Below, piece by piece: positions 1 through 12,671 of a stretch of DNA of 64,000 bases. This stretch comes from Silurus meridionalis. Taxonomy: Eukaryota; Chordata; Actinopteri; Siluriformes; Siluridae. How positions within the stretch are numbered: position 1 is the first letter of the stretch; each line of letters opens with the position of its first letter. A program made the position numbers and the translations under genes. The stretch spans positions 8,894,889-8,958,888 of the forward strand of contig NC_060896.1 of assembly GCF_014805685.1 (NCBI RefSeq), written 5' to 3'. The notes under the pieces were generated by a model. That model had not been told where the DNA came from. It ran no database searches and saw only the letters and a program-made list of their open reading frames with translations.

Positions 1-589
1 TTTGCATGTTTGTCACACTTAAATGATTCAGATCATCAAGCTCATTTTAATATTACACAAAAATAACTCGAGTTAATGCAAAGTAAAAACAAAGATAACC
101 TGAGCACATTTCTGCTGATAAAATCTCATGTTTACATGAACAGCATATATTTTTTATACAGACATTCCTTTTTCTCAAACCTTACTAGTCGGTCCTTGTA
201 TTATGTTGCTCCTTTTTCCTTGCACTAAATGTTGCAAAAGTGCACTTAATATTGTTAGTTGTTAGTTTCGAGTTTTCCGTCGTTTCGTGTTTCTTTTTGT
301 TAATTTACATTGTCTGATGTAGCACCTTTGTCTTGGGGGAACGCTGTTCTGACTTGAAATACAAAGTGCAGTTTTTAAATGATGATTTCATTTATTATGG
401 GAAAAAAGCTGTCCAAACCTGCCTTGACCCATGTGTAAAAGTAATTGACCCTAAACCTAATAATTGTTTGTGCCATGTTTATTGGCAACATCTGCAATCA
501 AGTGTTTGTTACAAGTGGCAAAGAGTCTTTGAAAGAATTTTGTTACACTCTTATTTGCAGAATTGTTTTAATTCAACCACATTGGAGAG

Positions 590-700
590 TTTTCGACCAT
601 GAATGGCCTGTTTAAGGTCACGCCACAGTATCTCAATTGGATTTAATGCTGGACTTTGACTAGGCCACTTCAAAACTCCTGTTTTTGTTTAATCACCTGA
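590..700 (-). mobile_element. Tc1-like transposase relic
   Basis: Read on the minus strand this short stretch gives the decayed Tc1 block around 'WP..SPD.NPIE' that precedes the last catalytic acid. Only about 110 bases are recognisable and no terminal repeats are visible, so it is a dead fragment. The assignment comes from motif resemblance. Confidence 0.5.
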
Positions 701-701
701 T

Positions 702-1940
702 ACAATGCTCACTGAGTGGGTCTGATTGCTTTTTACAGTGGGTTTGAAAGAAATGAACCTGTGTCAAAGTACAGATTGCACATAGTACAGAGAAGAGCTT
801 TGATGTTTTGAATGTAAAGGTTATAAGTTTCTACTTTACCATGTTCGGTAATTGTAGGAAACATGGCTAGTAGAGCATTGCATGTTTTATTACTTTATAC
901 TATTCTACATATTTTTATTAAAACTATTGGTGGCCCTGTTGGTTACAAAAAAATTCAAAATATTCAGGTTCAGACATTATGATGTTGGTTAACTAGCTCC
1001 AGCAATGCAGTTATAGCCCCGTCATGCTTGTTTGTACTAGCTGCCTCTAGTGTTAAGGCTACAGTGCTGAATTTGAGTGCATGTTGTGCATGTGAGTGTT
1101 AAAATCCTGTTTTGTGTTGAAGGTCAGGCTGATTCAGCATATTAATAGAGCTCAGTGCACATGTGGGGTCGGTCAGCTCTCCATTGTTCTGTGCACATCA
1201 GTTGTCCTTTACTGCGTCACCTATGATGCACGTATTGTATTTTTACCGGCCATCCTGGTAACATCAGTGAAATAGGGCATCTCGAGGAATGTGTGGTCAG
1301 TTTGACACTTTTACCATTATTTCCTGTATTTTTCCTGTTTTTTTGTTTCTGGAGTATTATTGTTGGACTCCCTCGCCTCATGTTTCCTCAACATCTCTGC
1401 ATCCTTTAACAATAATCAGGGCTAAGTGATTGCTATGTACATTGGAAAAGAAAAGAAAAACACAGCACTATTACATCACCTCCGCATCTCCTTGTGTGCA
1501 GTGAGTCTCTGTAACACTTTCTCTATTCATTTCCCTTAGCTCCATTAGCCTAAGTGCTCGGCTTGTCCTGAGTAGCAAGCTTTGTGTCAGTGTATTTCAC
1601 AACAGAGGCAGTGTGCGTGACAGATACAGCCTAGACCCAACACTGATTTAAGACTGAATGCTGTTTATTTACCTTCAATGTACTACATCATGTGTTGCCA
1701 TATAAACAGCGGCTTCAACTTAGCTCTGCGTAATTGTCTTGAATCTTGATGAGTCACCATATCACAATGTAATTGATGTGGCCAGTTTGTTCATTTGAGG
1801 TTAACTGGTAAAAATGTTCTGGCCCAGAAATGACTCCAGGCTGAAACAAAGGCTGCTCAGCTCTTTTTTCTAAAAGCTCACGTTCCAGGTCCTGAAGGAC
1901 CTGTGGTGAATGAAGTACCAAACCATGTACTATAGTTAAG
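702..1940. other. flanking sequence, no gene seen
   Basis: A/T-rich sequence with no long open frame, no splice-bounded exon resembling a known protein, and no clear repeat. Short open frames here are of chance length. Confidence 0.5.
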
Positions 1941-1944
1941 ATAC

Positions 1945-2540
1945 ACAAGGTAAAATATTACTCCAAAAGTAAAGTTGCTCCCTTTAAACTTTCTCTTGGC
2001 GAAAAGTAAAAAAGTATTTACCTTCAAATGCACTTAAGTATCCAAAGTATTATGATTTATTATGAATATAATTTCCTATTATCATTTTTGTCTTAATCAA
2101 ATCACCTTCTTTTGAATTACAACAAAAAATTGTGCAAATAGGGCCACAGGTGTTGTGGCAAGTTAGAGTCAGGATTTTCTTCCATCATTTATTACTCTCA
2201 AAATGTTCTGCTTGCTGCTGAACTGACGCTGAACTGTATGTTCGTGCTTAGTAGATACCAACAAGGGGAAATCAAAACAAGTTCAAAACAGAGCGTGCCC
2301 TCTACCCTGATTGGTGGTTTGCTGCGTGCTTGACCAGTTAAGTTTTTTCCACTCAAAAATAAAAAGAAACGACTGATTTTGCAAAATGTAGTTGAGAAAA
2401 AAAGATATTTGACTTGTGGTTTGATTGTAATGAAGTTAAAGTAAAGGTCTCCCCAAACGGAAATACTTCAGTACAAATATGTGAAAAAGTTTTAAGTATA
2501 GTAACAAATTACATTTACTTCGCTCCTGTCCACCTCTGTG
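1945..2540. mobile_element. non-autonomous DNA transposon relic (probably hAT-like)
   Basis: Both ends carry degenerate, A/T-rich 'AAGTAAAAGTA'-type motifs in opposite orientation (near 1960-2050 and 2440-2530), ending in GTCCACCTCTG. This is the usual edge of a common teleost non-autonomous element family. The interior has no coding capacity. The superfamily call is tentative because target-site duplications could not be matched. Confidence 0.4.
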
Positions 2541-3099
2541 GAGGTCTGGTTAATTTGGTGAAGAGCAAAACTTGACAATTCATATGTTTATCTCTGTAGT
2601 GTGTGAGAGCGAAATAGAAAAGGAAAGAGAGAGAGTAATTTTATCAGTGCGTAATATTTGCTTTCCTTTAAATGTTTTGCATTGAATGAACAGAATGAAT
2701 TTCAAGCTCGGTAATTGAAATCTGGGGAAGTCTAAATAGTAAGAAAGCTATACTGCACGATGTACAAGAAACAAGCTTTGTTTAAACATTTTACTAATGA
2801 AGACTTCACTGTAAGGGAATTGGCTCAGACATCTGTTTTTTTGATGTGGAAGTGGAAATGAAGAACTGAACTTCCAACATGCTCGATGTTGGACTGTATG
2901 GACACAAACCTACAGAATTATAGTTCAGAACATTTAAATTATATTCTGAGTCTTGAGCCATAATCTAAATAGGCAGATTACAATTTAATCAAACATTCTG
3001 TAACAAAAAATGCTGCCATTTATTAACAATAAATTAACTAACATTCAATTAACATATTGAAAAGCTTCATTATTTAATCTCATGGTTAAACTGTGAGCT

Positions 3100-3345
3100 T
3101 CATTTCCTCTGCAGCTTCAGGGTCCCTAGTGTGATCCTAGCTCCGATTACTCTTGGTGAGCAGTTTGCTCATGGGTTTCATCTTGGCTCCTGGGTTTCCT
3201 CCCACTTGCGAGATACAAGCCATTATGTGAGCTAGCGATGATAAATTCTGGGCTGGAATATGTCTGTGTGCATGGTGCCCATTCAGTGTGTATCTCTGCC
3301 AGTGTTTTGGGATAGGACCAGGATCCACTTAATAAAAGGGGACTT
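3100..3345 (+). repeat. degenerate SINE-like repeat
   Basis: The order 'CAGGGTCCCTAG.GTGATCCTAGCTC', 'GGGTTTCCTCCCACTT', 'GTGTGCATGGTGCCC' and 'GGGATAGGACCAGGATCCAC' is the skeleton of a repeat family widespread in teleosts. It is diverged and has no open frame of interest. Confidence 0.5.
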
Positions 3346-3349
3346 ATGA

Positions 3350-5090
3350 CAATGACTCAGTATTTATGTATTTGTTTATCGAAAATTGGATTGGTTTTAA
3401 TGCCAGCTGCGTGGTAGTAACTTGGGGCACATACATTTCTATATTAGGGCATAGTCCAGTTTTGTGGAATAAACATTGCACATGGAGGCTCATTGTAAGA
3501 CAAATGCTTGATACATTGCATCAAGTCCAGTTCAGTGTTCGTGTGATTAATACAAGGGTGGTGACATAAGTAAGAGGTCACACTGAAGTCATTTTGTGAC
3601 AGGGCTGATGCTTTAAGACATTCCTCAAGGCTGACTCAGTATGGGCTTTTACAGTAAAGGCACACTGGCCTCTTTCTTTTCCTTTCTTCTTCTTTCTCAG
3701 CTTTCTTTTCTTCAGACCCTGTTGTACATATTGAAGCACTAAGGTTGGGGGTGCAGGGATTGTCAAAATGTAAAATGGAAAGCTTGGGCTCTTACTCTGG
3801 CTTTAGCTGTGATTGAAAGGTCTTTTTCAGCTAGTCCCCAGCTCATTTAGCATTGCTAATAAAGCGGCGTTAAACACATATCATCCAAGGCTGTTGTCAA
3901 TAGTGAACCTCTACACTCTGGATGGAAAATAAATGAGTATTGATTCAGTATTGATTATTTGACATAGCAAATGCTCTTTGGTCAGCCAGTTGGATGATAT
4001 CTTAATTTCAATACGAATCTCAGGTTTGATTTCACGTTAGCTCAATACATGTAAATTTTTAACGTGTTTGTTTGGTCATTTTATTGTGTGGTACTTTTTA
4101 CGTGGTGTTTATTGCATGCTGGTGTTCTTTGATATAAAGCTAAAAACTTGCTGGTGTCATTCACCCTCCCCCCTTCTTATAAAGCATACAAATGTTTCCA
4201 AAATAGCGTTAGCATATACACATGGTCAGCAGAGCAGTAAAACTCAAATCTGTTTATTTCCTAAACAAAATAACAGATTACAACTGCTATGTATAAATAA
4301 AGAATACAAAAAATATTTGCATTACATAAAATTCCCGGTATTATTTACTATGAGACCTAAAATTACATATTTTTTCTCATTCCACATAACCTTTGGGCAT
4401 ATACAATCAATTTTCCAACAATTTGCAATAAAAAAAGAATTAAATACCTAACTTGTCTTCATGCATAACTGCATTGTGTAAAAGTATATCTGCAAGTGTT
4501 TGGAGCTTTTCAAAGGTTTCAGAATTACAAGCACCTCATTATTTTTTTCCTGCACTGCAGAGCATTTCAGTAACCAAATGCTGGTTAGAGATCTCCAAAG
4601 AACCCAAAAATCAGCCTTAGAGATATTTGTGAAAGAAATGTTAATTTAAAAACCATATTATATTATATAGTAGCTCGTTTCTTTAGTTTTAATCTATTTG
4701 GTGATATGATCAATATTTGTTCTTCTCACTGCGAGCCGTTTTTCTACCCATCAACCTGCTTCTTGTCATTGCGCAGCTTTTTTAATGTACCACTGGTGTA
4801 TCATTTCCTGATTATCAAACACCACAGATGTAGGCTAGTTTTCGAAGCTAACAATGAGCTGGGCAGAAAGCAACAAGAAGTACAGTATGGCTAATGTGGA
4901 TGAGACAGAGGGAGTCAGAGATGTAAACATGAATGAGAACAGAGACATTCCTGATCATCATCATCTTTTCTCTGCTTGTGTTCTATATGGTGGTTGTTCA
5001 GTCTGGATACATTCATTAAATAACACAAATTGAAATTCTTTAGTATTATTATATTAATATGATGTGAGATCCAGTTACCAGTGTGACACT
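3350..5090. other. flanking sequence, no gene seen
   Basis: The longest open frame (127 codons at 4068-4451) is A/T-rich and low in complexity, with no recognisable motif and no supporting splice structure. No RNA gene or clear repeat was seen. Confidence 0.45.
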
Positions 5091-5099
5091 AAAGCAGGC

Positions 5100-5290
5100 T
5101 ATTTATTTTTACTAAAATGTCAAAGCCCTAACATATTTACTTTAACTTGAGTGAAAAAATGTAGTCAATACTTTAACTTTTACCAGAGTCTTTTGAAACA
5201 TATGTATCTGTATCTTCTACTTAAGTGGATCTGTGTACTTTTGCCATTTCTAATTTTATGTGAGTGCAAGAATTACTGCACCGTGCTTGA
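5100..5290 (+). repeat. fragment of the same family as the 1945-2540 element
   Basis: Runs such as 'TACTTTAACTTGAGTGAAAA' and 'CTACTTAAGTGGAT' match the internal and terminal motifs of the element at 1945-2540. It lies next to a Tc1 relic and is too short for a full assignment. Confidence 0.35.
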
Positions 5291-5339
5291 TAGAGATGTG
5301 GAAATTGAGCAATTTTGCTGCAGAATAATTATTATGAAC

Positions 5340-5795
5340 ACTATATGGACAAAAGTATTGAGACAACTGACTTTCTCAGTAATACGTGGTTCGTTCCTGA
5401 ACTGTTATTGCAAAGCTGAAGGCACTCAATTGTGTAGGATGTTTCCTTTCACTTGAACTTGAAGACCCAATCCTGTTCCAGCATGACAATGCCCATGAAG
5501 ATATGCTTTGTATGATTTGGAGTGGAAGATCTCCTGCTATAGAGCTCTGACCTCAACACTATTGAACACCTTCGTGATGATTTGGAAAACTGACTGCACC
5601 CCAGGCCTTCTCAGACTCCCATGTGTCTGAATGAGGACAAATCTCCACTCGCATACTCCAAAATCTAGTGGAACATCTTCCCAGAAGAGTGGAGGGAATT
5701 ATTGGGAGCAAATTAAGACTAAATGTGGAATGTGATGCTGAAAAAGCACATACCATACATATGACCAGGTGTCCACAAACTTTTATTAAATTATA
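5340..5795 (+). mobile_element. Tc1-like element, internally deleted (family A)
   Basis: Begins with the terminal motif 'ACTATATGGACAAAAGTATT' and ends near the matching 'GGTGTCCACAAACTTTTATTA'. The interior retains the last third of a Tc1 transposase frame: 'VPAHDNA..H', then 'SPDLN..EH', 'DDLEN', then 'SRMRVE..' in decayed form. Stops and deletions abolish function. The same family recurs at 19.97, 20.88 and 24.08 kb, and one of its ends lies near 38.03 kb. Confidence 0.7.
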
Positions 5796-5799
5796 TCGC

Positions 5800-7190
5800 A
5801 GCACTAATTTCTTAATATATATTAGTCTAAAAAATAAACTACATTAAATGACAGTTACATTATCAGAGTTATTAATATGTTTAACTATAATATTGAATTT
5901 AATTGCTAGATATTTAATAAGAGTGCAAGAATTTCTGCACCGTGGTTGACGGAGGTAGGGAAATTAAACAAATTTGCTGTTGAATAATGACAAATAACAA
6001 ACATAAAAGGGCTTTCAATATAAGTTTAAAAGAATGTGTGAACTAATGATGATTTCTGGGTTGTTAAAAAAAATCTAAGAGAAGTGTAAAACAGGAAGTC
6101 AATTACATTGCTATAGTTACGGATAACTGTCATTTCCTGCTTACGGGCAACAAACCTGCAGAACTTACTGGAACTCACAGACACAACAGGGGAGAAATTC
6201 CCTTTGATGGAGAGTTGAGAGGAAAGTGAAATAGGTGATTAATGCTATCGGCCTGCCTGTATTAATCTGTAGGTTCATGACCTCCTCTTCTCATACCCCA
6301 AAAGGCTGAGAACTTTGCCTTGAGTTTCCCATCAGAATCTCAGGGGGTGCCCTTATTCTCGTCAGCTCCCACAACATGGCCCTTCTTTCCCCCCAAAACA
6401 GCCCACATCTGTTTCCTGCTGGGTTGGGGCTTGGTTTGTGATGAAACTCTCTGGCTGTTATAGCTATGAGTCACCCCTCTAGAGTTAAATAATATTTTAT
6501 AATGTTCCCTATTGTTCCATGACGTTACTGGATGACATTCCAGCTCATTCTTAAACTATGGAGGGTGGCGGTCCTCTTTTTGGATCAAAAGAACCCAAAT
6601 TAAAACCAAAGTGAAATAAATAAAACTTTATGTACTAGAAACAATTTTTGTAAGAATCGTAAAAATTGTTTGGGATGAATACTTAGATTCCAAAGATTAT
6701 ATTTAGATTATTTCTGTCTGATGCTAGCAATGGAAATGAATTGTGTAAAAATGCTGCTGCTGGCATATAAAATATCAAGATTTCATCAAATGAGTTTTAG
6801 GACGAGGGTTTTGACACATGAAGAGCTGAAAAAAAAAAACAGGAAACCTTTTTACTGAAAACAGACTTGATGTCTAAAGGTTTTGCTGGATTGTGTCAGT
6901 AAATTGCAATATAATGCAAATTCTGACTGTTTACAATCTAACAACCGGGCTTAGGATAAAACAAGAATGAAAGAAAATTGTTTCTTGTAATATATAGTAG
7001 CAATAGCAGTTTGATAGTTCAAAGGGTTGTGTTGACAGCTTATAGGTCCCTGTTTGTGTCAGTAGTTCACCAGGTGTGTATGCATTGGTTTCTTCCTGGG
7101 TGCCTGGTTTCCTCAAATATACAGTGAACATTGTACACTATACATGTGAGTGCTTGGAGGCTCTGGATCCCCTCACAACTATATGACCAG
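5800..7190. other. flanking sequence, no gene seen
   Basis: No exon-like or RNA-like structure was recognised. A weak SINE-like skeleton may be present at about 7030-7190, just before the CA array. Confidence 0.4.
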
Positions 7191-7198
7191 GCCTATAG

Positions 7199-7199
7199 A

Positions 7200-7264
<65 letters not shown>
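7199..7264. repeat. (CA)n microsatellite
   Basis: About 33 uninterrupted CA dinucleotides. It forces several overlapping threonine-histidine open frames that should not be read as genes. Confidence 0.98.
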
Positions 7265-7265
<1 letters not shown>

Positions 7266-7629
7266 CTCCCAATGCCAAACCTTTGCCTTCATTTTCATTG
7301 TTTTTTTATTAAAAGGTCTAATCTCCCATAACACCTCACCCTGCGTCTGACTGAAATCTTTATGAAAGATAAAAAATGTTACATGATTATTAAATGCTCC
7401 AAAAAAGCCTTCTACTGCATTTGCTCATCTCACATACCACAGATAAAGTGTAAGGCTGAATATGATCATGATATAATACACTGTAGGATACAAATATCCC
7501 ACAATCTGTTTTTTTATACAATATATTTTTAGAAAATGATAGAAACTACAGAAACTACAGAGTTTCTTTTCATGATTTTCAGTTTTGGTTAAAGAAGCAA
7601 TAACGACAATTCAGCTGTACAATAAGAGT

Positions 7630-8030
7630 GAGATCTCTTTCTTTCTTTCCATCCCTCTCTTTCACTCTGTCTTTCTGTCCCTCGCTCTCTCTCTTTCACT
7701 CTGTCTGTCTTTCTGTCCATTTCTCACTCTCTTTCACTGTCTGTCTTTCTGTCTCTCTCATTCTCTTTCACTCTGTCTTTCTGTCAGTCCCACTCTTTTA
7801 CTTTGTATTTCTCTCCATCTTTCATTCTCTTTCACTGTATTTTTGTCCATCTCTCACTCTCTTTCACGCTATCTGTCTTTTTCTTCCTCTCGTCCACTGT
7901 CTTTATACCCATCTCTTACTCTCTTTCACTCTGTCTGTGTTTCTGTCTTTTTCTTACTTTTGTTCACTCTGTCTGCCTTTTTGTTCATCTCCCACTCTCT
8001 TTCATTCTGTCCATCTCAAATGTTTAACCT
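7630..8030. repeat. pyrimidine-rich minisatellite
   Basis: Imperfect tandem copies of a C/T-rich unit of roughly 30-45 bases built around 'CTCTCTTTCACTCTGTCTTT'. The + strand is almost free of purines and stops, so all three frames are open and rich in Ser, Leu, Phe and Cys. The opposite strand is a long polypurine tract. Confidence 0.85.
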
Positions 8031-8051
8031 CCAAAACTGTCTCACTCATAT

Positions 8052-8052
<1 letters not shown>

Positions 8053-8092
<40 letters not shown>
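8053..8092. repeat. (CT)n microsatellite
   Basis: Twenty CT dinucleotides directly following the pyrimidine-rich minisatellite. Confidence 0.97.
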
Positions 8093-8094
<2 letters not shown>

Positions 8095-8198
8095 ACGATG
8101 CTTACAGGAAATTTGTGCATGACACATCATCTCTAGCCTGTTCCCTGTTCAGCTCGTTCACCACGTGCTACACACAACACACAGTGACTAAGTCACAG

Positions 8199-8246
8199 AG
8201 AAGAAGAAGAAGAAGAACCAGAAGAAGAAGAAGAGAAGAAGAAGGC
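8199..8246. repeat. (AAG)n-type purine tract
   Basis: Imperfect GAA/AGA triplet run of about 45 bases, the strand mirror of the upstream pyrimidine tract. Confidence 0.85.
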
Positions 8247-8509
8247 GCAGGGATGGGGATGTGGATGTGGAGGGGGAAGGGATTTATGAGCCTGATCTGA
8301 AATCGCTGGAGATGTGATTAAGCAGTCAGTAACAAAACAGAGGCAGAAAATGACTGTCACAAAGCTACAAACTATTCTCACACACACTTGATATGATACT
8401 AATATAATAATTATTGTAACAAAACCAGTTTGGTGCTACTGGAAAGTCACTGTACCATGTTTGCACATCCTGTAGTAGTCAGACGTGCGGGTTTAGATGT
8501 AGCCTTTTG

Positions 8510-8700
8510 TGTGTGCGTGTGTTTGGGACCCCCTCGAGACTCCGCCCACCGCTGCTATGCCACGCCCAGCGCGCTCGGGTTTTCCCTTTGCGCTGAAAGA
8601 AATGGGCGGAGTCTTTGGATTACATTGCTCACATTGATTCCGCCTCCCCGCCCTAAATATGCCTTTACATGCTCTATGAGGGTTTTTTACTACAGCACTG
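8510..8700 (+). promoter_or_regulatory. fam107b: probable GC-box promoter of fam107b
   Basis: A CpG- and G/C-richer island in otherwise A/T-rich DNA with several GC-box cores: CCGCCC near 8537, GCCACGCCC near 8560, GGGCGG near 8605, and CCGCCTCCCCGCCC at 8640-8653. A near-consensus serum-response (CArG-like) site, CCTAAATATG, lies near 8653 with one mismatch to CC(A/T)6GG. A probable exon follows at once. Assignment to fam107b rests on position and strand: it is the first gene downstream, and no other coding exon lies between. Transcript data are absent. Confidence 0.55.
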
Positions 8701-8857
8701 TTTCAGGACCCAGAGGAAGACACACCTAAAACCGAGAGAAGTGCGTGCAAGAAACAAAAACCTTCATGCGTCCTCCACGGCTTCTCCCGCCGCCCAGCTG
8801 AGCTCATTCGACCACCGCAAAGTGTTTTAAAGTAAAAAAAAAATAAATTAATATAAG
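8700..8857 (+). other. fam107b: probable non-coding first exon of fam107b
   Basis: The exon would end at a strong splice donor (AAG|GTAGGT, gt at 8858-8859). It contains a short upstream open frame, ATG at 8766 to TGA at 8801 (11 codons), and no frame that continues across the donor. Splicing to the acceptor at 28857-28858 would give a transcript starting translation at 28912. The transcription start is unknown, so the 5' edge is approximate. Confidence 0.45.
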
Positions 8858-8859
8858 GT

Positions 8860-11800
8860 AGGTGCATTGAAGGTTTTTTTTATTTCCTTTAACAGCACGC
8901 GCATCTTTTATGCTCTTGCGTGGCGCGCGTGCGCTTTCACTTCGTTTTCTTCACGGAAGGATTTTAAGAAAAGAAAAAAATCTCAACAACTTTCACAACA
9001 AGAAGTCAAGAGGATGAAAGTCTAGAATGTGAGGTTGTAGCCGGAACGATAGTAAAGCAAAATTTATATACAAATCTGTACTTGCGCGTGCGTTTCTGCT
9101 TTGAGTCGTTCTATTAGATTGCATGCTTTTGTTAGTAAACTGTAAGGATTGCACTGTTCTGGACCATGTGGTGTTAGTCAAATTTGCCTCATAAAACTGA
9201 TACCTTGACATGTCAGGGTTCTGGACAACACTCTGTATATGTTCATGCAATGCTTTGCCAATGTATTGGGTATATGCATATTCATTGGCAACATGGAGAA
9301 TAGTATAGACATGTGCACTAAATGACATGCCTGCTTTAGGTTTAGTTCAGAAGAACCAGTGAGAGAAGGAGCAGTAGATCAAGTAAATCAAAGAACATGT
9401 CATGTACTATGCAGTATCTGACAGGGCCAGGTCAGATTTTCCATTAGTTTACAGTTTCAGTCTTTTAAAACACTTTTCTACTACTACTCTGTTAAACAGA
9501 CATCAGAGAATAAGGTTCTTTCGCTTTTCTCTGAGTGAAAAGTTAAGGGCTTTCAACTCGTCTTACTCCCAGATTGCTCAAATGTTACAAACTTGCTATG
9601 ATCAGACAGTGCAGTACAACAGAGTGACTTCCTCAGTGTAGTGTAGACACGGACGGCTGGGAGGGGTAGATCCTGACCACATGTGTTTGCTATTTGGAGA
9701 GTATTTCGTCAAATGCCTTACATCTGTTTTGCGATCTTTGAACTAGTTTCCCTCCACCCCCCTTCGACCCTCTTTCTGGAGTGCTCCCTTTCTTCCTCTA
9801 GCTCTTCCAGGCTTTCCTTTCTGTCTTTGTACACAACCCCGTGCGGTCTGCAGAAATGAGGAAAAAAGGTAGAAAGTAAGAGCGAGAATTGGGAAATCAG
9901 GACCTTTTCTTGCCTGTGAAGTAAAGTCAGGACCCAACAGTCATCTCTGTGCAGTCTCATGCAACTTGACATGTTGCTGCTTTGGCATCGTGCACAGTAG
10001 GTGGATAGTTGAAGAGTGAAACAGTGATCTACCCCAGCACACCTCTTTTGCCCATACGGATTAGTTTCTGCTTTGTAGTGTTGCCTTCTCACATCATCAT
10101 GGTTCCCTAGCTGGTGGGGTTTTCATGTTCATTCCAGCCTGTCTTTCCTCAAAGTACTTCAGGTGCTTCCCCATACTGTTTGTGTAAAACAGTAGGTGTG
10201 GATGTGTGTTTGTAGTATACAAGTGTGTATAGTGTCCTTTGATAGGCTACCTCATCCTGTTTGTATTATACTTCACACACAGTGTTCCCAGTATATGTAC
10301 TGAATCCACCACAGCCCTGATAAGGATACACTGTCATAGAAGTTTGAGTGAATATGTACTTGTTCATTCAAAATATAAAACAAGCAGACCTTCCTGTTTG
10401 ATTCAACCGCTGTATAAAATGACTTGCTGTGAAACAAGTGTCATGACTACTCAGAAACCTGCTATGACTAAGCAAAATTCCACCCTATAATCATACCCCG
10501 ATATCTGTTAGTCACCAAAGAACAGTGAGAAGGTTACTGATGCAGTCATTGGTGTAATTGTTTGGACAGTTGTGCAGCCATGCTTCTGATGGCTGGAATC
10601 ACTGCTTTATTCTCTAATAGCACTCAACACAAACATTCCCATGAGTCAGCAAGTGACTGTAGTCCATACTGCACATTTAAGTCTCAAGTGTGGACCTGCA
10701 TGTATTTGCTTATTAGATTGATCTACTAAAGAGTATACAACATTTGGAAGGTGTGCAGCTTCACAGAACACAATGTCTCCGTTTGTACATAGTAGCATAG
10801 AAACTTTTTTTTTTCTCTCTTTTTTTTCTCTTTTTTTCTTTTTTTTATAAACTTGAATCCTACTGGCCAAATTAAGGTTCTCAAGCATTAATTCGAGGCA
10901 ACACACTTGATTGCTGGAACACCAATCAGTGTTTATTGATCAGGCTCCTAATATGAAACTCTATTTAAAATGTGTGGTGCGAGTTGAGAAGGACAGTCCT
11001 CATGTTTTGCAGATCTAACAAAAGCATGGAGCTTGATCATTTGAGGAGAATGAAGAAGTTGATTAATAGCCTCTAAAGGCTTCATCGCTGGTTGCTGAAG
11101 GTGTCACGAAAGATTAGTTGAAGACCACTGCTGTCCACAATACATTTCTTGTAGATGGTATGATGTACTACATTACAATAACGAAAAACTTCCTAATGAA
11201 TTTTCACTACATTGGTCTTGATCTGCACTGATGTCACATGGGCTTTCCTCTGTAGTCAGTCTAAGCTTTTCACTACTTTTCTGCTTCCTCTTGTGGTTCG
11301 AGGTGTTAATTCTCTCAGCCGAGTCTTGCTCACTTCTCTCTGTCATTTCTAAGAAAGAAACTTAACTGAGATCAAATCTCTCTGCTGGGGGTAACACTTT
11401 TCCTATGCATTCAGTCGCAGCTCAGCATCCTTCTGCCTTTTGTAAAACTAGAAAGCACGAGGTGCTTGTTTACCTCCTTTGTTTTCTAGTTGCCATGGAT
11501 TTCTACAGTGACCTCAGCATCCAGTGACTAGATTTTGACATGTAGCACAGTTGTTCTGTTCCATGTTCAGCCCTACGCTCTAATTAGATGATTGCACTAG
11601 AAAGCAGATTGCGAAAGTGAGCTTGTTTTTAAGCGCTTCTTTTCAGAACATTGATCCTGTTGACTAGGGGTGCGCAAACAAAAGATGGCAGTAGTTCAAT
11701 AGTCTAAGTAGTCTTAATGCTTATAAATGTGCTTTTTCTGATGCGGTTGTATTCGAAAGTTTGGTTATTCCTGGCCAAATGATACAATGAACAATTGTCT

Positions 11801-12600
11801 GCAAATGGTAACAAACATTTATTTCATATTTGATAGACTTTAACTTGAACTGAACATAATTGCGACTTGCTCCAAAGAGGAAGGGCTACAATCGAATCAC
11901 TGGGACTCATTAGTCGGGTCAAGAATTGCCATTATAAATAACAGCCTCAGACTCATCAGATCATGTATTAACATTTCAACAACAATGAGGTTTATAGGAA
12001 CTTTAAATCTTATTACATCACTTTGTTGTAAATTATTTTCCTATAACAACACGTCTCATTTCGGGTTGTAGTGTGGAATAAATGTTTAACAAGCTTGCAT
12101 TCAGATGGTTGCTTGTATGTGGAAATCTTTAACACCCTGAGACACATTAATCTGGTGTTTAGCTCAGCATTCACATGGCAAAAACTAAAAAAGAAAAAAA
12201 CAGTAAAAGAAAAAAAAAGGTACTGTTAACAGTTAAAGGGGTATGACTACACAAACATATGTTAGAAGACAAGCTCATAAAAACAAAATTAAACACTTAT
12301 GACTGCAATATTAAATTCTATAACTTCTCATAACCCCTGGAAATGTTTTCGATACAATATTGAGCCGCTATTATAATTTCCATCTGAAGCATCGCTTTGT
12401 TGTTTTTGTTCTGCCACAAACAAAGAAGCACCGCTCTGTGCCCACTATCCCACAGCTTTGAGGGATTGGAGGCAGAGGGAAATATGGAGGAGGGGGAGGA
12501 GCTCATGCGCCTGTATCACGGTGGGGCGGATGTTTCATATGGACTAATACAGCATGATGCACGCGTTTCTTAATCTGACCTGCATTCACAAAGATGCACA
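8860..12600. other. probable fam107b intron 1 sequence, no gene seen
   Basis: No coding exon, RNA gene or strong repeat recognised. A poly-T/pyrimidine run sits at 10807-10850. A weak SINE-like skeleton may be present near 10090-10260. Confidence 0.4.
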
Positions 12601-12624
12601 CAAATACACAAATGTAAAGTGTGT

Positions 12625-12628
<4 letters not shown>

Positions 12629-12665
<37 letters not shown>
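12629..12665. repeat. (GA)n microsatellite
   Basis: About 18 GA dinucleotides. Confidence 0.95.

Positions 12666-12671
<6 letters not shown>

Noticed and set aside
4068..4451. 127-codon frame
   Set aside because: A/T-rich, no recognisable motif, no exon borders. Length is possible by chance in A/T-rich sequence lacking stops in one frame.
7585..8136. Open frame of 183 codons rich in Ser, Leu and Phe, with overlapping frames in two other phases
   Set aside because: It is the translation of a pyrimidine minisatellite. All three frames are open for the same compositional reason.
10646..10906. Lys-rich minus-strand frame
   Set aside because: Generated by a poly-T run; no other support.
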